Of a stretch of DNA of 64,000 nucleotides, positions 54,362-63,010 are shown piece after piece. Position 1 is the stretch's first letter. Every line of letters starts with the position of its first letter. The notes under the pieces are model-generated. The model had not been told where the DNA came from and searched no databases. It was given only the letters and a program-made list of their open reading frames with translations. Made by a program: the position numbers and the translations under genes. The DNA is from JAHECQ01 sp963775125 (lineage in GTDB: Bacteria; Actinomycetota; Acidimicrobiia; Acidimicrobiales; SZUA-35): NCBI GenBank assembly GCA_963775125.1, contig CAVZHQ010000007.1, positions 744,001-808,000 on the forward strand, in the 5' to 3' direction.

Positions 54362-55273
54362 ATGACCTTTGCTCCCGTGGACCTCATCTATGAAGTGGAG
54401 CGGGGCCGAGCCCGCATCACGCTCAACCGTCCCGAGAAGCTCAACGCGTTGAACCTCCGGATCCAGCAGGAATTGCAGGAAGCGTTGTGGGAGGCCGACA
54501 ACGACACGTCCGTCCACTGCGTCATCATCAGGGGAGCAGGCCGCTCGTTCTGCTCGGGCTATGACCTCACCGGAGGCGGCAGTCTGGGCGCGGACCGGGG
54601 TGGCTCGGAGCGGCCCGGACCCCGCTACCGAGGCGCGAAGAGTTTCGACGACGACACCTGGCAACTCGAGCGAATGCAGCAGTACCTCATGCCGCTGTTC
54701 GACATGCACAAGCCGAGCATTGCCCAGGTCCACGGGTACTGCCTGGCGGGGGGTACGGGAATCATCGGACTGTGCGACCTCGTCATCGCAGCCGACGACG
54801 CCACCATCGGCTTTCCTCCGGCCCGGGACCTGGGTGTGCTGCCCATCACCACGTGGCTCTACAACTGCGGCCCGCAGTGGGCCAAGCGCCTGATTCTCAC
54901 CGGGGACACCGTCACCGGGGCCGAGGCGGCCGAGATCGGCCTCGCCCTCAAGTCCGTCCCGCTCGACCAGTTGGAGCAGGAGGTCGAGCAGTTGGCCGAC
55001 CGGATGTCCATGATCGATCCCGATCTCCTGGCCGCCAACAAGCGGGTCATCAACCTCGGGATGGAACTCATGGGCGCCCGCACGATGCAGCGAGTGGCCG
55101 CCGAGATCGACGCCCGGGGCCACCTCGCCCCATCGGCCAAGCAGTGGGTGGAAGACGTGAAGGAAGTCGGGCTCCATCAAGTGTTGCGTCAACGAGACGC
55201 CAAGTTCGGCGACGGCAGGGCGCGGGTGCGGGGCCCGGAGATCAGAGATGAGAACGGTCGCCTCGTCGACTGA
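54362..55273 (+). CDS. Enoyl-CoA hydratase/isomerase family protein
   Basis: A 303-residue crotonase-fold protein. The N-terminus has ARITLNRPEKLNALNLRIQQ. The oxyanion loop is RSFCSGYDLTGGGS. A roughly 30-residue insertion containing DRGGSERPGPRY precedes the helix FDMHKPSIAQVHGYCLAGGT. Residues of the second oxyanion loop, GIIGLCDLVIAADDATIGFP, and the following PARDLGVLPITTWLYNCGPQ segment lack the classical catalytic Glu pair, so isomerase or hydrolase activity is as likely as hydration. It follows the amidohydrolase by ten bases. Confidence 0.88.
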   Translation: MTFAPVDLIYEVERGRARITLNRPEKLNALNLRIQQELQEALWEADNDTSVHCVIIRGAGRSFCSGYDLTGGGSLGADRGGSERPGPRYRGAKSFDDDTWQLERMQQYLMPLFDMHKPSIAQVHGYCLAGGTGIIGLCDLVIAADDATIGFPPARDLGVLPITTWLYNCGPQWAKRLILTGDTVTGAEAAEIGLALKSVPLDQLEQEVEQLADRMSMIDPDLLAANKRVINLGMELMGARTMQRVAAEIDARGHLAPSAKQWVEDVKEVGLHQVLRQRDAKFGDGRARVRGPEIRDENGRLVD

Positions 55274-55357
55274 ACTCGACCGGCCGACGCGGCCGACACC
55301 GACAAACAGCACCACACGACAGCTAGAGACACGACAGCAAACCAAAGGGACCAAACG

Positions 55358-56455
55358 ATGCATGTAGGGATGGGCGTTGCCTTCCAGAACCCGGAGAACG
55401 CGCTGAGCGACGCCGAGGTCTGGAACCAAGAAGTTGCCATTGCCGTCGAGGCCGAGGAACTCGGTTTCGACTCGCTGTGGACCGTCGAGCATCACTTCAC
55501 CGACTACACGATGTGCCCGGATCCGGTGCAGCTGCTCACGTACCTTGCGGCCAAGACCAAGACCATCCAGCTGGGTACCGGTGTCATCGTGTTGCCGTGG
55601 CACGACCCCATGCGGGTCGCCGAACAGATCACCATGCTCGACAACCTGTCGGGTGGGCGCATGATCCTCGGCATCGGCCGGGGTCTCGCTCGTGTCGAGT
55701 ACGAGGGCTTCGGGGTCGACATGAACACGAGCCGTGAGCGATTCGTCGAGATGGCCGAATGCATCCTCACCGGTCTCGAGCAGGGCTACCTCGAATACGA
55801 CGGCGAGCTGATCAAGCAGCCTCGCCGAGAGCTGCGTCCTGCGCCCCAGCATTCGTTCCGCGGTCGGACGTTCGCAGCCGCGGTCAGTCCCGAGTCCATG
55901 CCCATCATGGCCAAGTTGGGCATCGGCCTCCTGGTCATCCCCCAGAAGCCGTGGGCCGTCGTCGAAGAGGATTTCCGCATCTACTCCGAGGTCTACCGCA
56001 CCGAGAACGGAGCCGAGCCGCCCGCCCCGCTGTGTGGAGGCTTCTGCTTCGTCGACGAGAGCGCCGACCGGGCCGAGGAGATGGCCTACAAGTACATCGG
56101 CGGGTACTACGGCACCGTCCTCAAGCATTACGAGTTCGGTGAGGCGCCCCACGACGGCGTCTCCGGCTACGAGTTCTACACCAACATCACCAAGTACATC
56201 GGCCGGCACGGCAAGGCCGGCGCGGCCGAGGACTTCGTGAAGCTCATGCCCTACGGGACCCCCGAGCAGGTCCTCGAGAAGCTGGCCGTCATCAAGGAGA
56301 AGATCGGCATGGCGGCCTTCTTCCCCAACTTCGTCTATGCCGGAATGAGCTACGCCGAAGGCCGCCGCAACATGAACCTCTTCGCCGACAAGGTCATGCC
56401 CGAACTCAAGACCTGGGAGGCCCCGCCCGTGGGCCTGGCGGCGGTTCCGGCATGA
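55358..56455 (+). CDS. LLM-class flavin-dependent monooxygenase
   Basis: A 365-residue luciferase-like enzyme. It has MHVGMGVAFQNPENALSDAE, LGFDSLWTVEHHFTDYTMCP, GTGVIVLPWHDPMRVAEQIT and MILGIGRGLARVEYEGFGVD. The EHHFTDY string is typical of the bacterial-luciferase-alpha-like monooxygenases that use reduced FMN. The C-terminal LMPYGTPEQVLEKLAVIKEK helix is also typical. An AAAGGGACC ribosome site stands eight bases upstream. The stop overlaps the next gene's start (ATGA), so the two are coupled. Confidence 0.9.
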   Translation: MHVGMGVAFQNPENALSDAEVWNQEVAIAVEAEELGFDSLWTVEHHFTDYTMCPDPVQLLTYLAAKTKTIQLGTGVIVLPWHDPMRVAEQITMLDNLSGGRMILGIGRGLARVEYEGFGVDMNTSRERFVEMAECILTGLEQGYLEYDGELIKQPRRELRPAPQHSFRGRTFAAAVSPESMPIMAKLGIGLLVIPQKPWAVVEEDFRIYSEVYRTENGAEPPAPLCGGFCFVDESADRAEEMAYKYIGGYYGTVLKHYEFGEAPHDGVSGYEFYTNITKYIGRHGKAGAAEDFVKLMPYGTPEQVLEKLAVIKEKIGMAAFFPNFVYAGMSYAEGRRNMNLFADKVMPELKTWEAPPVGLAAVPA

Positions 56456-57240
56456 ACGACTCCAACGCCAACCTCGCCGAGCTCATCTACGAGGAAGCCG
56501 ACAACATCGGGGTCATCACCATCAACCGGCCCGAGGCCCGGAACGCGCTCGGTTGGTCGACCTACGACAAACTCGAACAGGCGGTGCGCAACAGCACCGC
56601 CCGCTGTCTCGTCATCACCGCGACCGATCCGGTGTTCTGCTCGGGCGACGACGTCAAGCAGATCATGGGCGGCGGCGACAAGCCGCCAGACCTCGAGAGC
56701 CGCACGCCCCGGCTCACGCCCGCCGCCGACGCGCTCCTACACACCGACATCCCGGTCATCGCTGCCGTCAACGGGGCCGCGGTCGGCTGGGGCATGGAAC
56801 TGGCGTTGTTCGCCGACGTTCGAGTTGCGTCGGAGAAGGCTCGCTTCGGCGAGCTGTTCGTGCTCCGCGGTCTGGTCACTGATGTCGGCGGAATCGGTCG
56901 GCTCACCTCCGTCGTCGGTCGGGAGAAGGCCGCCGAGTTGTTGTTCACCGGTGAGATCATCGACGCAGCCGAAGCCCTCCGCATCGGCCTGGTGTCCCGC
57001 GTCGTTCCCCACGACGAGCTGATGCCGACCGCGATGGCGCTCGCTGCCCGGATCGCGGCCAACCCGCCGTTGGCGGTGCAGAGCCTGAAGGCCGGGCTGC
57101 GCAAGGCGGTCGATCCCGACTGGAACGATCTGGGCGTCTGGGTCTCGACCAACCTCGCTCGGCTGTTCAAGACCAACGATCATCGCGAAGGGGTCAAGAG
57201 CTTCCTGGAGAAGCGCCCCGCCAACTACACCGGCACGTGA
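56452..57240 (+). CDS. Enoyl-CoA hydratase
   Basis: A 262-residue crotonase-family protein of standard length. It has IGVITINRPEARNALGWSTY, the first oxyanion loop PVFCSGDDVKQIMGGGDK, and the second AAVNGAAVGWGMELALFADV. ARFGELFVLRGLVTDVGGIG and EIIDAAEALRIGLVSRVVPH follow. LPAxVGGxG-like catalytic positions are replaced by VTDVGG, with acidic residues nearby, so a hydratase or hydrolase role is possible. The start overlaps the stop of the monooxygenase gene. The ATGA overlap and shared strand imply one operon with its neighbours. Confidence 0.92.
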   Translation: MNDSNANLAELIYEEADNIGVITINRPEARNALGWSTYDKLEQAVRNSTARCLVITATDPVFCSGDDVKQIMGGGDKPPDLESRTPRLTPAADALLHTDIPVIAAVNGAAVGWGMELALFADVRVASEKARFGELFVLRGLVTDVGGIGRLTSVVGREKAAELLFTGEIIDAAEALRIGLVSRVVPHDELMPTAMALAARIAANPPLAVQSLKAGLRKAVDPDWNDLGVWVSTNLARLFKTNDHREGVKSFLEKRPANYTGT

Positions 57241-57283
57241 GAAGCCCACTGACTCTGAACGACCCAAGCATGAGAGGTACGCC

Positions 57284-58162
57284 ATGAAGTTCGGCATCAT
57301 GTTCTCCAACACCGGGGCCTACGCCCACCCTGAGCACGCAGCAGCACTTGCGGTCGCGGCCGAGGAGTGCGGCCTCGAGTCGATCTGGGCCATCGAGCAC
57401 GTGATCGTGCCGAACGGGTACGAGTCCGAATACCCGTACCACGACTCGGGGCAGATGCCCTTCAGCAAGGAGATGGACCTTCCCGATCCGCTGGTGTGGT
57501 TGGCCTACGTGGCCGCGCTGACCAGCCGCATCCAGCTGGCCACCGGCATTCTCATCGTGCCCCAACGCAACCCCGTGGTGCTGGCCAAGGAAGTCGCGAC
57601 ACTGGCCCGCCTGTCGAACGGCCGCTTCCATCTCGGCATCGGTGTCGGCTGGCTGGAGGAAGAGTTCAACATGCTCGGCGTCCCGTTCGCGCGGCGCGGT
57701 GCCCGAACCGACGAGATGATCGCCGCCATGCAGGAACTCTGGTCATCGGAGAGCCACAGCACGTTCCACGGCGAGTTCTACGACTTCGACGAGATCTACA
57801 TGCGGCCGCAACCTCCCGGCCAGAAGGTCCCGATCATCGTGGGTGGGCACTCGACACCGGCCGCCAAGCGAGCGGGTCGGTACGGCGACGGGTTCTTCCC
57901 CGGCGGCGGCGACGTCGACGCGTTGGTCGAGGTACGCGAGCAGATGCGAGGGTACGCGGTCGATGCCGGCCGGGACCCCGACGGCATCGAGTTCACCGCA
58001 GGCGTGTGGAGCCCCCGGCGCGACAGCATCGACGAGGTGAAACGCCTGGAGGACCTGGGTTTCGATCGCCTGATCGTGAGCCCACCGAGTTCCAACCCCG
58101 ACGCCATACGCCAGGCGATGGAGGAACTGGGCGAGAAGATCGCGCCGGTGGCCAGCTGTTGA
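57284..58162 (+). CDS. F420-dependent LLM oxidoreductase (TIGR03619-type)
   Basis: A 292-residue enzyme. It has MKFGIMFSNTGAYAHPEHAA, GLESIWAIEHVIVPNGYESE, RIQLATGILIVPQRNPVVLA and the motif HLGIGVGWLEEEFNMLGVPF. PIIVGGHSTPAAKRAGRYGD and GFFPGGGD complete the cofactor-phosphate region. The pattern corresponds to the F420-dependent group common in mycobacteria and other actinobacteria. Its substrate is unknown. A GAGAGGTACGCC ribosome region precedes the ATG. The acyl-CoA-dehydrogenase-like gene follows after ten bases. Confidence 0.92.
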   Translation: MKFGIMFSNTGAYAHPEHAAALAVAAEECGLESIWAIEHVIVPNGYESEYPYHDSGQMPFSKEMDLPDPLVWLAYVAALTSRIQLATGILIVPQRNPVVLAKEVATLARLSNGRFHLGIGVGWLEEEFNMLGVPFARRGARTDEMIAAMQELWSSESHSTFHGEFYDFDEIYMRPQPPGQKVPIIVGGHSTPAAKRAGRYGDGFFPGGGDVDALVEVREQMRGYAVDAGRDPDGIEFTAGVWSPRRDSIDEVKRLEDLGFDRLIVSPPSSNPDAIRQAMEELGEKIAPVASC

Positions 58163-58172
58163 TCGTTCGTCG

Positions 58173-59342
58173 ATGGTGACGCCCATCGAGCGATTGTCCC
58201 CGCTCCTCCCGCTGATTTCGGCCTCCGGTCCGGAAACGGACCTGCACCGGCGGCCGTCCTCGGTGGTGATGCAGCGGCTGGCCCAGGCTGACCTGTTGCG
58301 CATGGTGGTCCCGCACGAGTACGGCGGAGAAGGAGCATCGTCGTCAGCGTTCCTGACCTTCATCGAGGCCATCGCCAAGGTGCACGCCTCGACCGCGTGG
58401 ACCGCCATGACCTGCAACGAGGAGGCCGGCATCGCCAGCGCCTACCTCGAACCGGAGACCATGCGCCGGTTGTTCGTCGACACGCCCGACCTGGTCATCG
58501 CCGGCTCGGGCGTGCCCCGCGGTGTGGCCCGGCCGGCCGCGGGCGGCTGGTCCATCTCCGGCCGTTGGGACTTCGTCAGTGGGGCCGATGCGGCCGACCG
58601 CATGGTGCTTGCATGCCAAGTCGCCGACAGCAAGCCCCTCCGACTGTGCTTCGTGCTCGTGCCCGCCGATGACGTCCGGATCGAGGACACCTGGCACACC
58701 CTTGGTCTGCGGGGTACCGGCAGCAACGACGTCGTCGCCGACGATCTCTTCGTTGCCGACGAATGGTGTGGCGTGGTCGACAACTTCGCACGTCCTCGGC
58801 CGGACACGCCGTTCTACCGCCTGCCGTCCGGCCTGCGATTTCCCTTCCCCAAGGTCGGCGTGGCCTGTGGCGTGGCTCGTGCCGCCCTCGATGCGTTCGT
58901 GACCGTGGCATCGGAGAAGCGTCCGCTGAACCACCGGTCGGTGCTGGCCGAACGCCCGAGCGCACAGATTGCGGTGGCCGAGGCGGAGGCATCGTTGTCG
59001 TCCGCTCGTTCGTGGGCCCTGGAGATGGCGGACGAGCTGTGGGCTGCCGCGGCCGAGTCGCCCGAGATCGATCCGAAGCTGCACGCCCGCTGCCGCCTCG
59101 CGTGCTCGCACGCCGTGGCGGCAAGCATCGACGCCATCGAGTCGGTCGTCACCGAGGCGGGCTCGACCGCCAACCGGCTGTGGTCCGCCGATCAGCACGA
59201 GCACTCGGACCACGGCCCCAACCTCGGCCAACTCTTGGCCGACGCGCGGGCGGTCGCCGGCCATTTCACCGTGGGGGCCTACCAGCGGACCGTTGCCGGT
59301 CGGGTACTGCTCGGTCTGCCGGCCAACGATCCTCAGTTCTGA
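58173..59342 (+). CDS. Acyl-CoA dehydrogenase-fold flavin monooxygenase
   Basis: A 389-residue protein with the acyl-CoA dehydrogenase fold. The N-terminus ends in LLRMVVPHEYGGEG, the FAD region has GGWSISGRWDFVSGADAADR and TWHTLGLRGTGSNDVVADDL, and the C-terminal helices end in QRTVAGRVLLGLPANDPQF. WDFVSG and HTLGLRGTGSNDV are typical of HsaA/DszC-like flavin monooxygenases rather than true acyl-CoA dehydrogenases. It could oxygenate an aromatic or heterocyclic substrate using free reduced flavin. It lies in the same rightward run as the luciferase-like enzymes. Confidence 0.87.
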   Translation: MVTPIERLSPLLPLISASGPETDLHRRPSSVVMQRLAQADLLRMVVPHEYGGEGASSSAFLTFIEAIAKVHASTAWTAMTCNEEAGIASAYLEPETMRRLFVDTPDLVIAGSGVPRGVARPAAGGWSISGRWDFVSGADAADRMVLACQVADSKPLRLCFVLVPADDVRIEDTWHTLGLRGTGSNDVVADDLFVADEWCGVVDNFARPRPDTPFYRLPSGLRFPFPKVGVACGVARAALDAFVTVASEKRPLNHRSVLAERPSAQIAVAEAEASLSSARSWALEMADELWAAAAESPEIDPKLHARCRLACSHAVAASIDAIESVVTEAGSTANRLWSADQHEHSDHGPNLGQLLADARAVAGHFTVGAYQRTVAGRVLLGLPANDPQF

Positions 59343-59417
59343 CGAGCGCGCCCGACGGGCCCGTCGGATGGCATCGGCAATTCGGAGCCGTTGGTCCGAT
59401 CGTGCTACGACTACGCC

Positions 59418-60137
59418 ATGGGCAAGCTCGATGGAAAAGTCGCAATCATCACCGGGGGAGCGCGGGGCCAAGGCGCCGCCGAAGGCCGGTTGTTCCTCTC
59501 GTACGGTGCCAAGGTGGTCCTGACCGACGTCCTCGACGAAGACGGCGAGAAGACCGCCGGCGAACTCGGCGCCGAGTTCCTGCATCACGATGTCACCAGT
59601 GAGGACGACTGGGCCAAGGTCGTCGCTGATGTCAAGGCTCGCTACGGACGCATCGACGTCCTCGTCAACAACGCCGGCATCCTCCATGCATCCCGCCTCG
59701 TCAACTACAAGACGGCCGACTGGGACCGGGTCATCGCCATCAACCAGACGGGCGTGTTCTTCGGGATGCGCGCGGTGGCGCCGATCATGATCGAGCAAGG
59801 TTCCGGCTCGATCGTCAACATCTCCTCGGTCGCCGGGCTCGAAGGCCCATTCGGATCCATGGCCTACACGGCAACCAAGTTCGCCGTGCGGGGCATGACC
59901 AAGGTCGCGGCGAACGAGCTGTCGCCTCACGGTGTCCGGGTCAACTCGGTTCACCCCGGCATCATCAACACCGCCATGACCGCTGACTTCCCCAAGGAAC
60001 GCATGCTTCGGGCCGTTCCGCTCGGTCGCGAGGCCCAGCCCGAGGAAGTGGGCGAGGTGGTGGCGTTCCTCGCTTCAGACGAGAGCAGCTACTGCACCGG
60101 TCAGGAGTTCGTCGTCGATGGCGGCATGCACAGCTGA
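59418..60137 (+). CDS. Short-chain dehydrogenase, 3-hydroxysteroid-dehydrogenase-like
   Basis: A 239-residue classical SDR. The cofactor motif is VAIITGGARGQGAAEGRLFL, with VVLTDVLDEDG giving an NAD(H)-type Asp. The catalytic tetrad region is NISSVAGLEGPFGSMAYTAT, with Y-T-A-T-K, and GVRVNSVHPGIINTAMTADF follows. The GGARGQGAAE start is frequent in mycobacterial 3-alpha/20-beta-hydroxysteroid dehydrogenases, so a sterol or cyclic alcohol substrate is plausible (inference). The ATG is nine codons into the longest frame and fits the family. It closes the catabolic run. Confidence 0.92.
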   Translation: MGKLDGKVAIITGGARGQGAAEGRLFLSYGAKVVLTDVLDEDGEKTAGELGAEFLHHDVTSEDDWAKVVADVKARYGRIDVLVNNAGILHASRLVNYKTADWDRVIAINQTGVFFGMRAVAPIMIEQGSGSIVNISSVAGLEGPFGSMAYTATKFAVRGMTKVAANELSPHGVRVNSVHPGIINTAMTADFPKERMLRAVPLGREAQPEEVGEVVAFLASDESSYCTGQEFVVDGGMHS

Positions 60138-60201
60138 GTGGTGGGGAGGGCCCCTGTCGGTGGCGTGTTGAGGTGCGGCCGATCGGGGTGGGAGTGTTGA
60201 G

Positions 60202-61386
60202 GTGAGCGGCGTGCGTCGGACGGTCGCGCTTGCGGGATGCTGCACGATCGTGTCGCACACGTTGTCCCGACAGACGTACCCGCTGCTGACCACGGCCATG
60301 TCCGATGAGCTCGGCTGGTCGCATCAGAAAGCGGGTATCCCGGTCACGGCCATCTTCTTCGCCTACCTCGTCGGCGTGGCCCTGATGACCGTGATCTCGG
60401 GTCGCCTTGCTCCGAAGACGACACTCGTCGGTGGGCTCGCGATGTCCGGAGCGGGGTTCGTCGTCGTCGGCTCGCTCAGTCATTTCCTGACCCTCTTGGT
60501 CGGATTCCTCTGTGCTGGGCTCGGCAGCGCCGGCATCTGGCTCTCGATCCCGACCATCGCCACCAAAGCGGTCAGCCCTGCTCGGCGCGGGATGGTGATG
60601 GGCTATCTCTCGGCCTCGATGGGCGTCGGCATGGTCGTCACGGGCCAAGTGGTGCGTCTGGTCCGCGAGTCCTCCGACGACCAGGGACTGTGGCGGCCGT
60701 TCTGGTTCGGAGCTGCCGTGTTCGCCCTCGGCACGTCGGCCGTCGTCGCCGCCTTCATGCCAACGGACGAAACCGAGGCGGTGACCAGCCGCCTCTCGTT
60801 GGCCAACTTGAAGACGGTGCCCGGCTGGAAGTCGCTGACCGCCGGGTTCTTCTTGTTCGGCATCATCGTGGCGTCCTTCTCGCCGTTCCTCGGACCCAAG
60901 CTGGAAGAGGACGGGTTCAGTCGTGGCCACGTCTCCACGCTCTTCTCGCTTCTCGGCGTTGCCGCCATCGGGGCGATGGCGACGGGACGACTCTCCGACC
61001 GAGTCGGCCGACGTGCCGTCCTGATCGGGTCGATGATCATGGTCGGCGTGGCCTCGCTGCTCATCCTGGTCGGACGCGAGCCGTTCGTCGGCCTCGCCGT
61101 AGCCATCTACGGCATGGCCTCCTTCACCGTCCCGGTCCTGGTGGCCACCACCATCCGTGACCACGTCAGCGACCGCACCTTCTCCAACGCCCTCGGCGCC
61201 ATCACCCTCATCTACGGCACCTCCATGTCGATCGCCCCGCTCATCGCCGGACCGATCGGCGACTCGTCCGCCGGCTTCGATCTGCTCTACATCCTGCTCG
61301 CCGCCGCCGCCGTCTTCAGCGTGCTCTTCCTCGCCCGCCTCCCCGCCGATTCCCCCAAACGCCCCACCAACGCAACCTCCGGCTGA
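60202..61386 (+). CDS. MFS transporter
   Basis: A 394-residue transporter with 12 predicted membrane helices in two halves of six. Between helices 2 and 3 is the MFS loop SGRLAPKTTLVGGLAMSGAG, and in the second half GRLSDRVGRRAVLIGSMIMV, which is the strong MFS signature. The helix containing VMGYLSASMGVGMVVTGQVV matches the helix-5 motif of many carboxylate or drug carriers. The start GTG follows the second of two GTGTTGAGGTG copies. The last codons and stop lie in the first arm of the downstream palindromic element. The substrate cannot be assigned. Confidence 0.9.
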   Translation: MSGVRRTVALAGCCTIVSHTLSRQTYPLLTTAMSDELGWSHQKAGIPVTAIFFAYLVGVALMTVISGRLAPKTTLVGGLAMSGAGFVVVGSLSHFLTLLVGFLCAGLGSAGIWLSIPTIATKAVSPARRGMVMGYLSASMGVGMVVTGQVVRLVRESSDDQGLWRPFWFGAAVFALGTSAVVAAFMPTDETEAVTSRLSLANLKTVPGWKSLTAGFFLFGIIVASFSPFLGPKLEEDGFSRGHVSTLFSLLGVAAIGAMATGRLSDRVGRRAVLIGSMIMVGVASLLILVGREPFVGLAVAIYGMASFTVPVLVATTIRDHVSDRTFSNALGAITLIYGTSMSIAPLIAGPIGDSSAGFDLLYILLAAAAVFSVLFLARLPADSPKRPTNATSG

Positions 61387-61480
61387 GAGCGTCACCACCG
61401 CCGAACCTCCGGCTGCAAGCGTCGGAAACCGACGCCTGGAGCCGGAGGTTCGTGGTGGGCGACGCCTGGAGCCGGAGGTT
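61374..61480. repeat. Nested palindromic element, copy C (AACCTCCGGCT type)
   Basis: AACCTCCGGCT at 61374 and 61404, then its complement AGCCGGAGGTT at 61440 and 61470. Start-to-start spacing is 30, 36 and 30. The inner arms extend to 12 bp (GAACCTCCGGCT at 61403 with 61440-61451). A second 7-bp stem, GCGTCGG with CCGACGC, closes on an AAA loop. The element lies between the convergent MFS and D-aminoacylase genes and overlaps the MFS stop. Its layout mirrors copies A and B with different sequence. Confidence 0.85.
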
Positions 61481-61512
61481 CGGCGGGGACTGGGGCGTGG
61501 TAGGCGCGACTG

Positions 61513-62988
61513 TCAGGCGTTGTGGCGGAGGAATTGGCCGGCGCCGACGTTGGTGTGGGCGCCGTCGCGAAGGGCGATCTGTCCGTTGACGACGACCAGA
61601 CTGATGCCGGTGGCTTCCTGCTTGGGGTCGTCATAGGTGGCGGTGTCGGTGATGGCGGCGGGGTCGAAGAGGACCAGGTCGGCGAACTGACCTTCGGCCA
61701 GGCGGCCCCGGTCGACAAAGCCGAAGCGATCACAGGACAGGCTCGTCATGCGCCGAACGGCCTCTTCGAGCGAGAGCACGTGCCGGTTGCGGACGTAGTG
61801 GGCCAGGACCTTGGGGAACGTGCCGAACAGGCGAGGGTGGGGTCGGCCCTTGAGGTCGGGGATGCCGTCGGAGCCGACCATCATCAGGGGATGTCGGAGG
61901 TTCTCCTCGACGTCGGCTTCGTCGATGATGAACTGGATGCAGACCGTGCGGTCGCCCTTGGGTGCGCGCAGGACCTTCTCGATGATGGCCGCGGCCGAGA
62001 CGCCCTCCTCGACCGCGAGATCGACGGCCATGCGACCCTCGTACTCGGGGATCGCGGGGCAGCTGGCGAAACGGATGACCTCGGCCAGTTCGGGGTCGAC
62101 GTTGTCCACGTCGAAGTACTGGGCCATCGGGCCGCTACCGGCGGTGTAGGGGTAGACGTCAAGGGTGATGTCGGCCCCTTCGGCGTTGGCCGCGTCGACC
62201 TTGGCCAATGACGCCCCGATCCGGCCCCAATTGCGTCGGCCTGCAGACTTGTGGTGCGAGATCTGGACGGGCAGACCGGCGGTGCGGCCGATGTGGATGG
62301 CTTCATCGACCGCAGCCAGCAGATGATCGCCCTCGTTGCGCATGTGCGTGGCGTACAACCCGCCGCCGGCTGCTGCCTCCTTGGCCAACTCGATGACTTC
62401 GTCGGTCTGGGCCCAGCGGCCTGGCCGGTAGATGAGCCCGGTGGAGAACCCGCACGCCCCTTGGCGCATCGCCAACTCGACGTGTCGGCGCATCGAGTCC
62501 AGTTCGGCGTCGGTCGGTTCGCGGCGGTCGTCGCCCATGACGAGCGTCCGGATCGAGTTGTGGCCGATGAGGGCCATGGTGTTGACCGACGGACGGCCGG
62601 CGTCGACAGCGGCGCGAAACCCGTCGAGGTCGGTCCAGGTCGGATCGACGCCGATCAGTCCGCTGGAATCGCTGCGGCCCAGCTCGGCCGGCGCCGCGCT
62701 GAAACCGCAGTTGCCGATGACCAGGCTGGTGCATCCCTGCGACAGCTTGAACTCCATGCCGGGATAGCGGAGGAGCGCTCCGTCATCGTGGGTGTGCACA
62801 TCGACGAACCCCGGTGCCAGGCAGGCGCCCCGAGCATCGATGGTGGTGGTGGCAGGGCCCTCGGCGTCGGCGGGCACCGTACCGACCGCGGTGATCCGGG
62901 TGTCGGTGATCGCAAGGTCTCCGGTGAAGCCGGGCCCACCGGACCCGTCGACGATGGTGGCGTTGCGCACGATGAGGGATGACGACAT
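61513..62988 (-). CDS. N-acyl-D-amino-acid deacylase (D-aminoacylase) family
   Basis: A 491-residue amidohydrolase of the D-aminoacylase type. The N-terminal sandwich begins SLIVRNATIVDGSGGPGFTG. The metal motif is GFVDVHTHDDGALLRYPG. The family's GCTSLVIGNCGFSAAP and TGLIYRPGRWAQTDEVIELA strings are present, as are GGLYATHMRNEGDHLLAAVD and LPVQISHHKSAGRRNWGRIG. MVGSDGIPDLKGRPHPRLFG and GRLAEGQFADLVLFDPAAI close the barrel. It hydrolyses N-acyl-D-amino acids or related amides. It is divergent from the GMC gene by 22 bases. The MFS transporter next door may import its substrate (inference). Confidence 0.92.
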   Translation of the reverse strand: MSSSLIVRNATIVDGSGGPGFTGDLAITDTRITAVGTVPADAEGPATTTIDARGACLAPGFVDVHTHDDGALLRYPGMEFKLSQGCTSLVIGNCGFSAAPAELGRSDSSGLIGVDPTWTDLDGFRAAVDAGRPSVNTMALIGHNSIRTLVMGDDRREPTDAELDSMRRHVELAMRQGACGFSTGLIYRPGRWAQTDEVIELAKEAAAGGGLYATHMRNEGDHLLAAVDEAIHIGRTAGLPVQISHHKSAGRRNWGRIGASLAKVDAANAEGADITLDVYPYTAGSGPMAQYFDVDNVDPELAEVIRFASCPAIPEYEGRMAVDLAVEEGVSAAAIIEKVLRAPKGDRTVCIQFIIDEADVEENLRHPLMMVGSDGIPDLKGRPHPRLFGTFPKVLAHYVRNRHVLSLEEAVRRMTSLSCDRFGFVDRGRLAEGQFADLVLFDPAAITDTATYDDPKQEATGISLVVVNGQIALRDGAHTNVGAGQFLRHNA

Positions 62989-63010
62989 CGGCGGAGCCTA
63001 ATCTCTCCTC

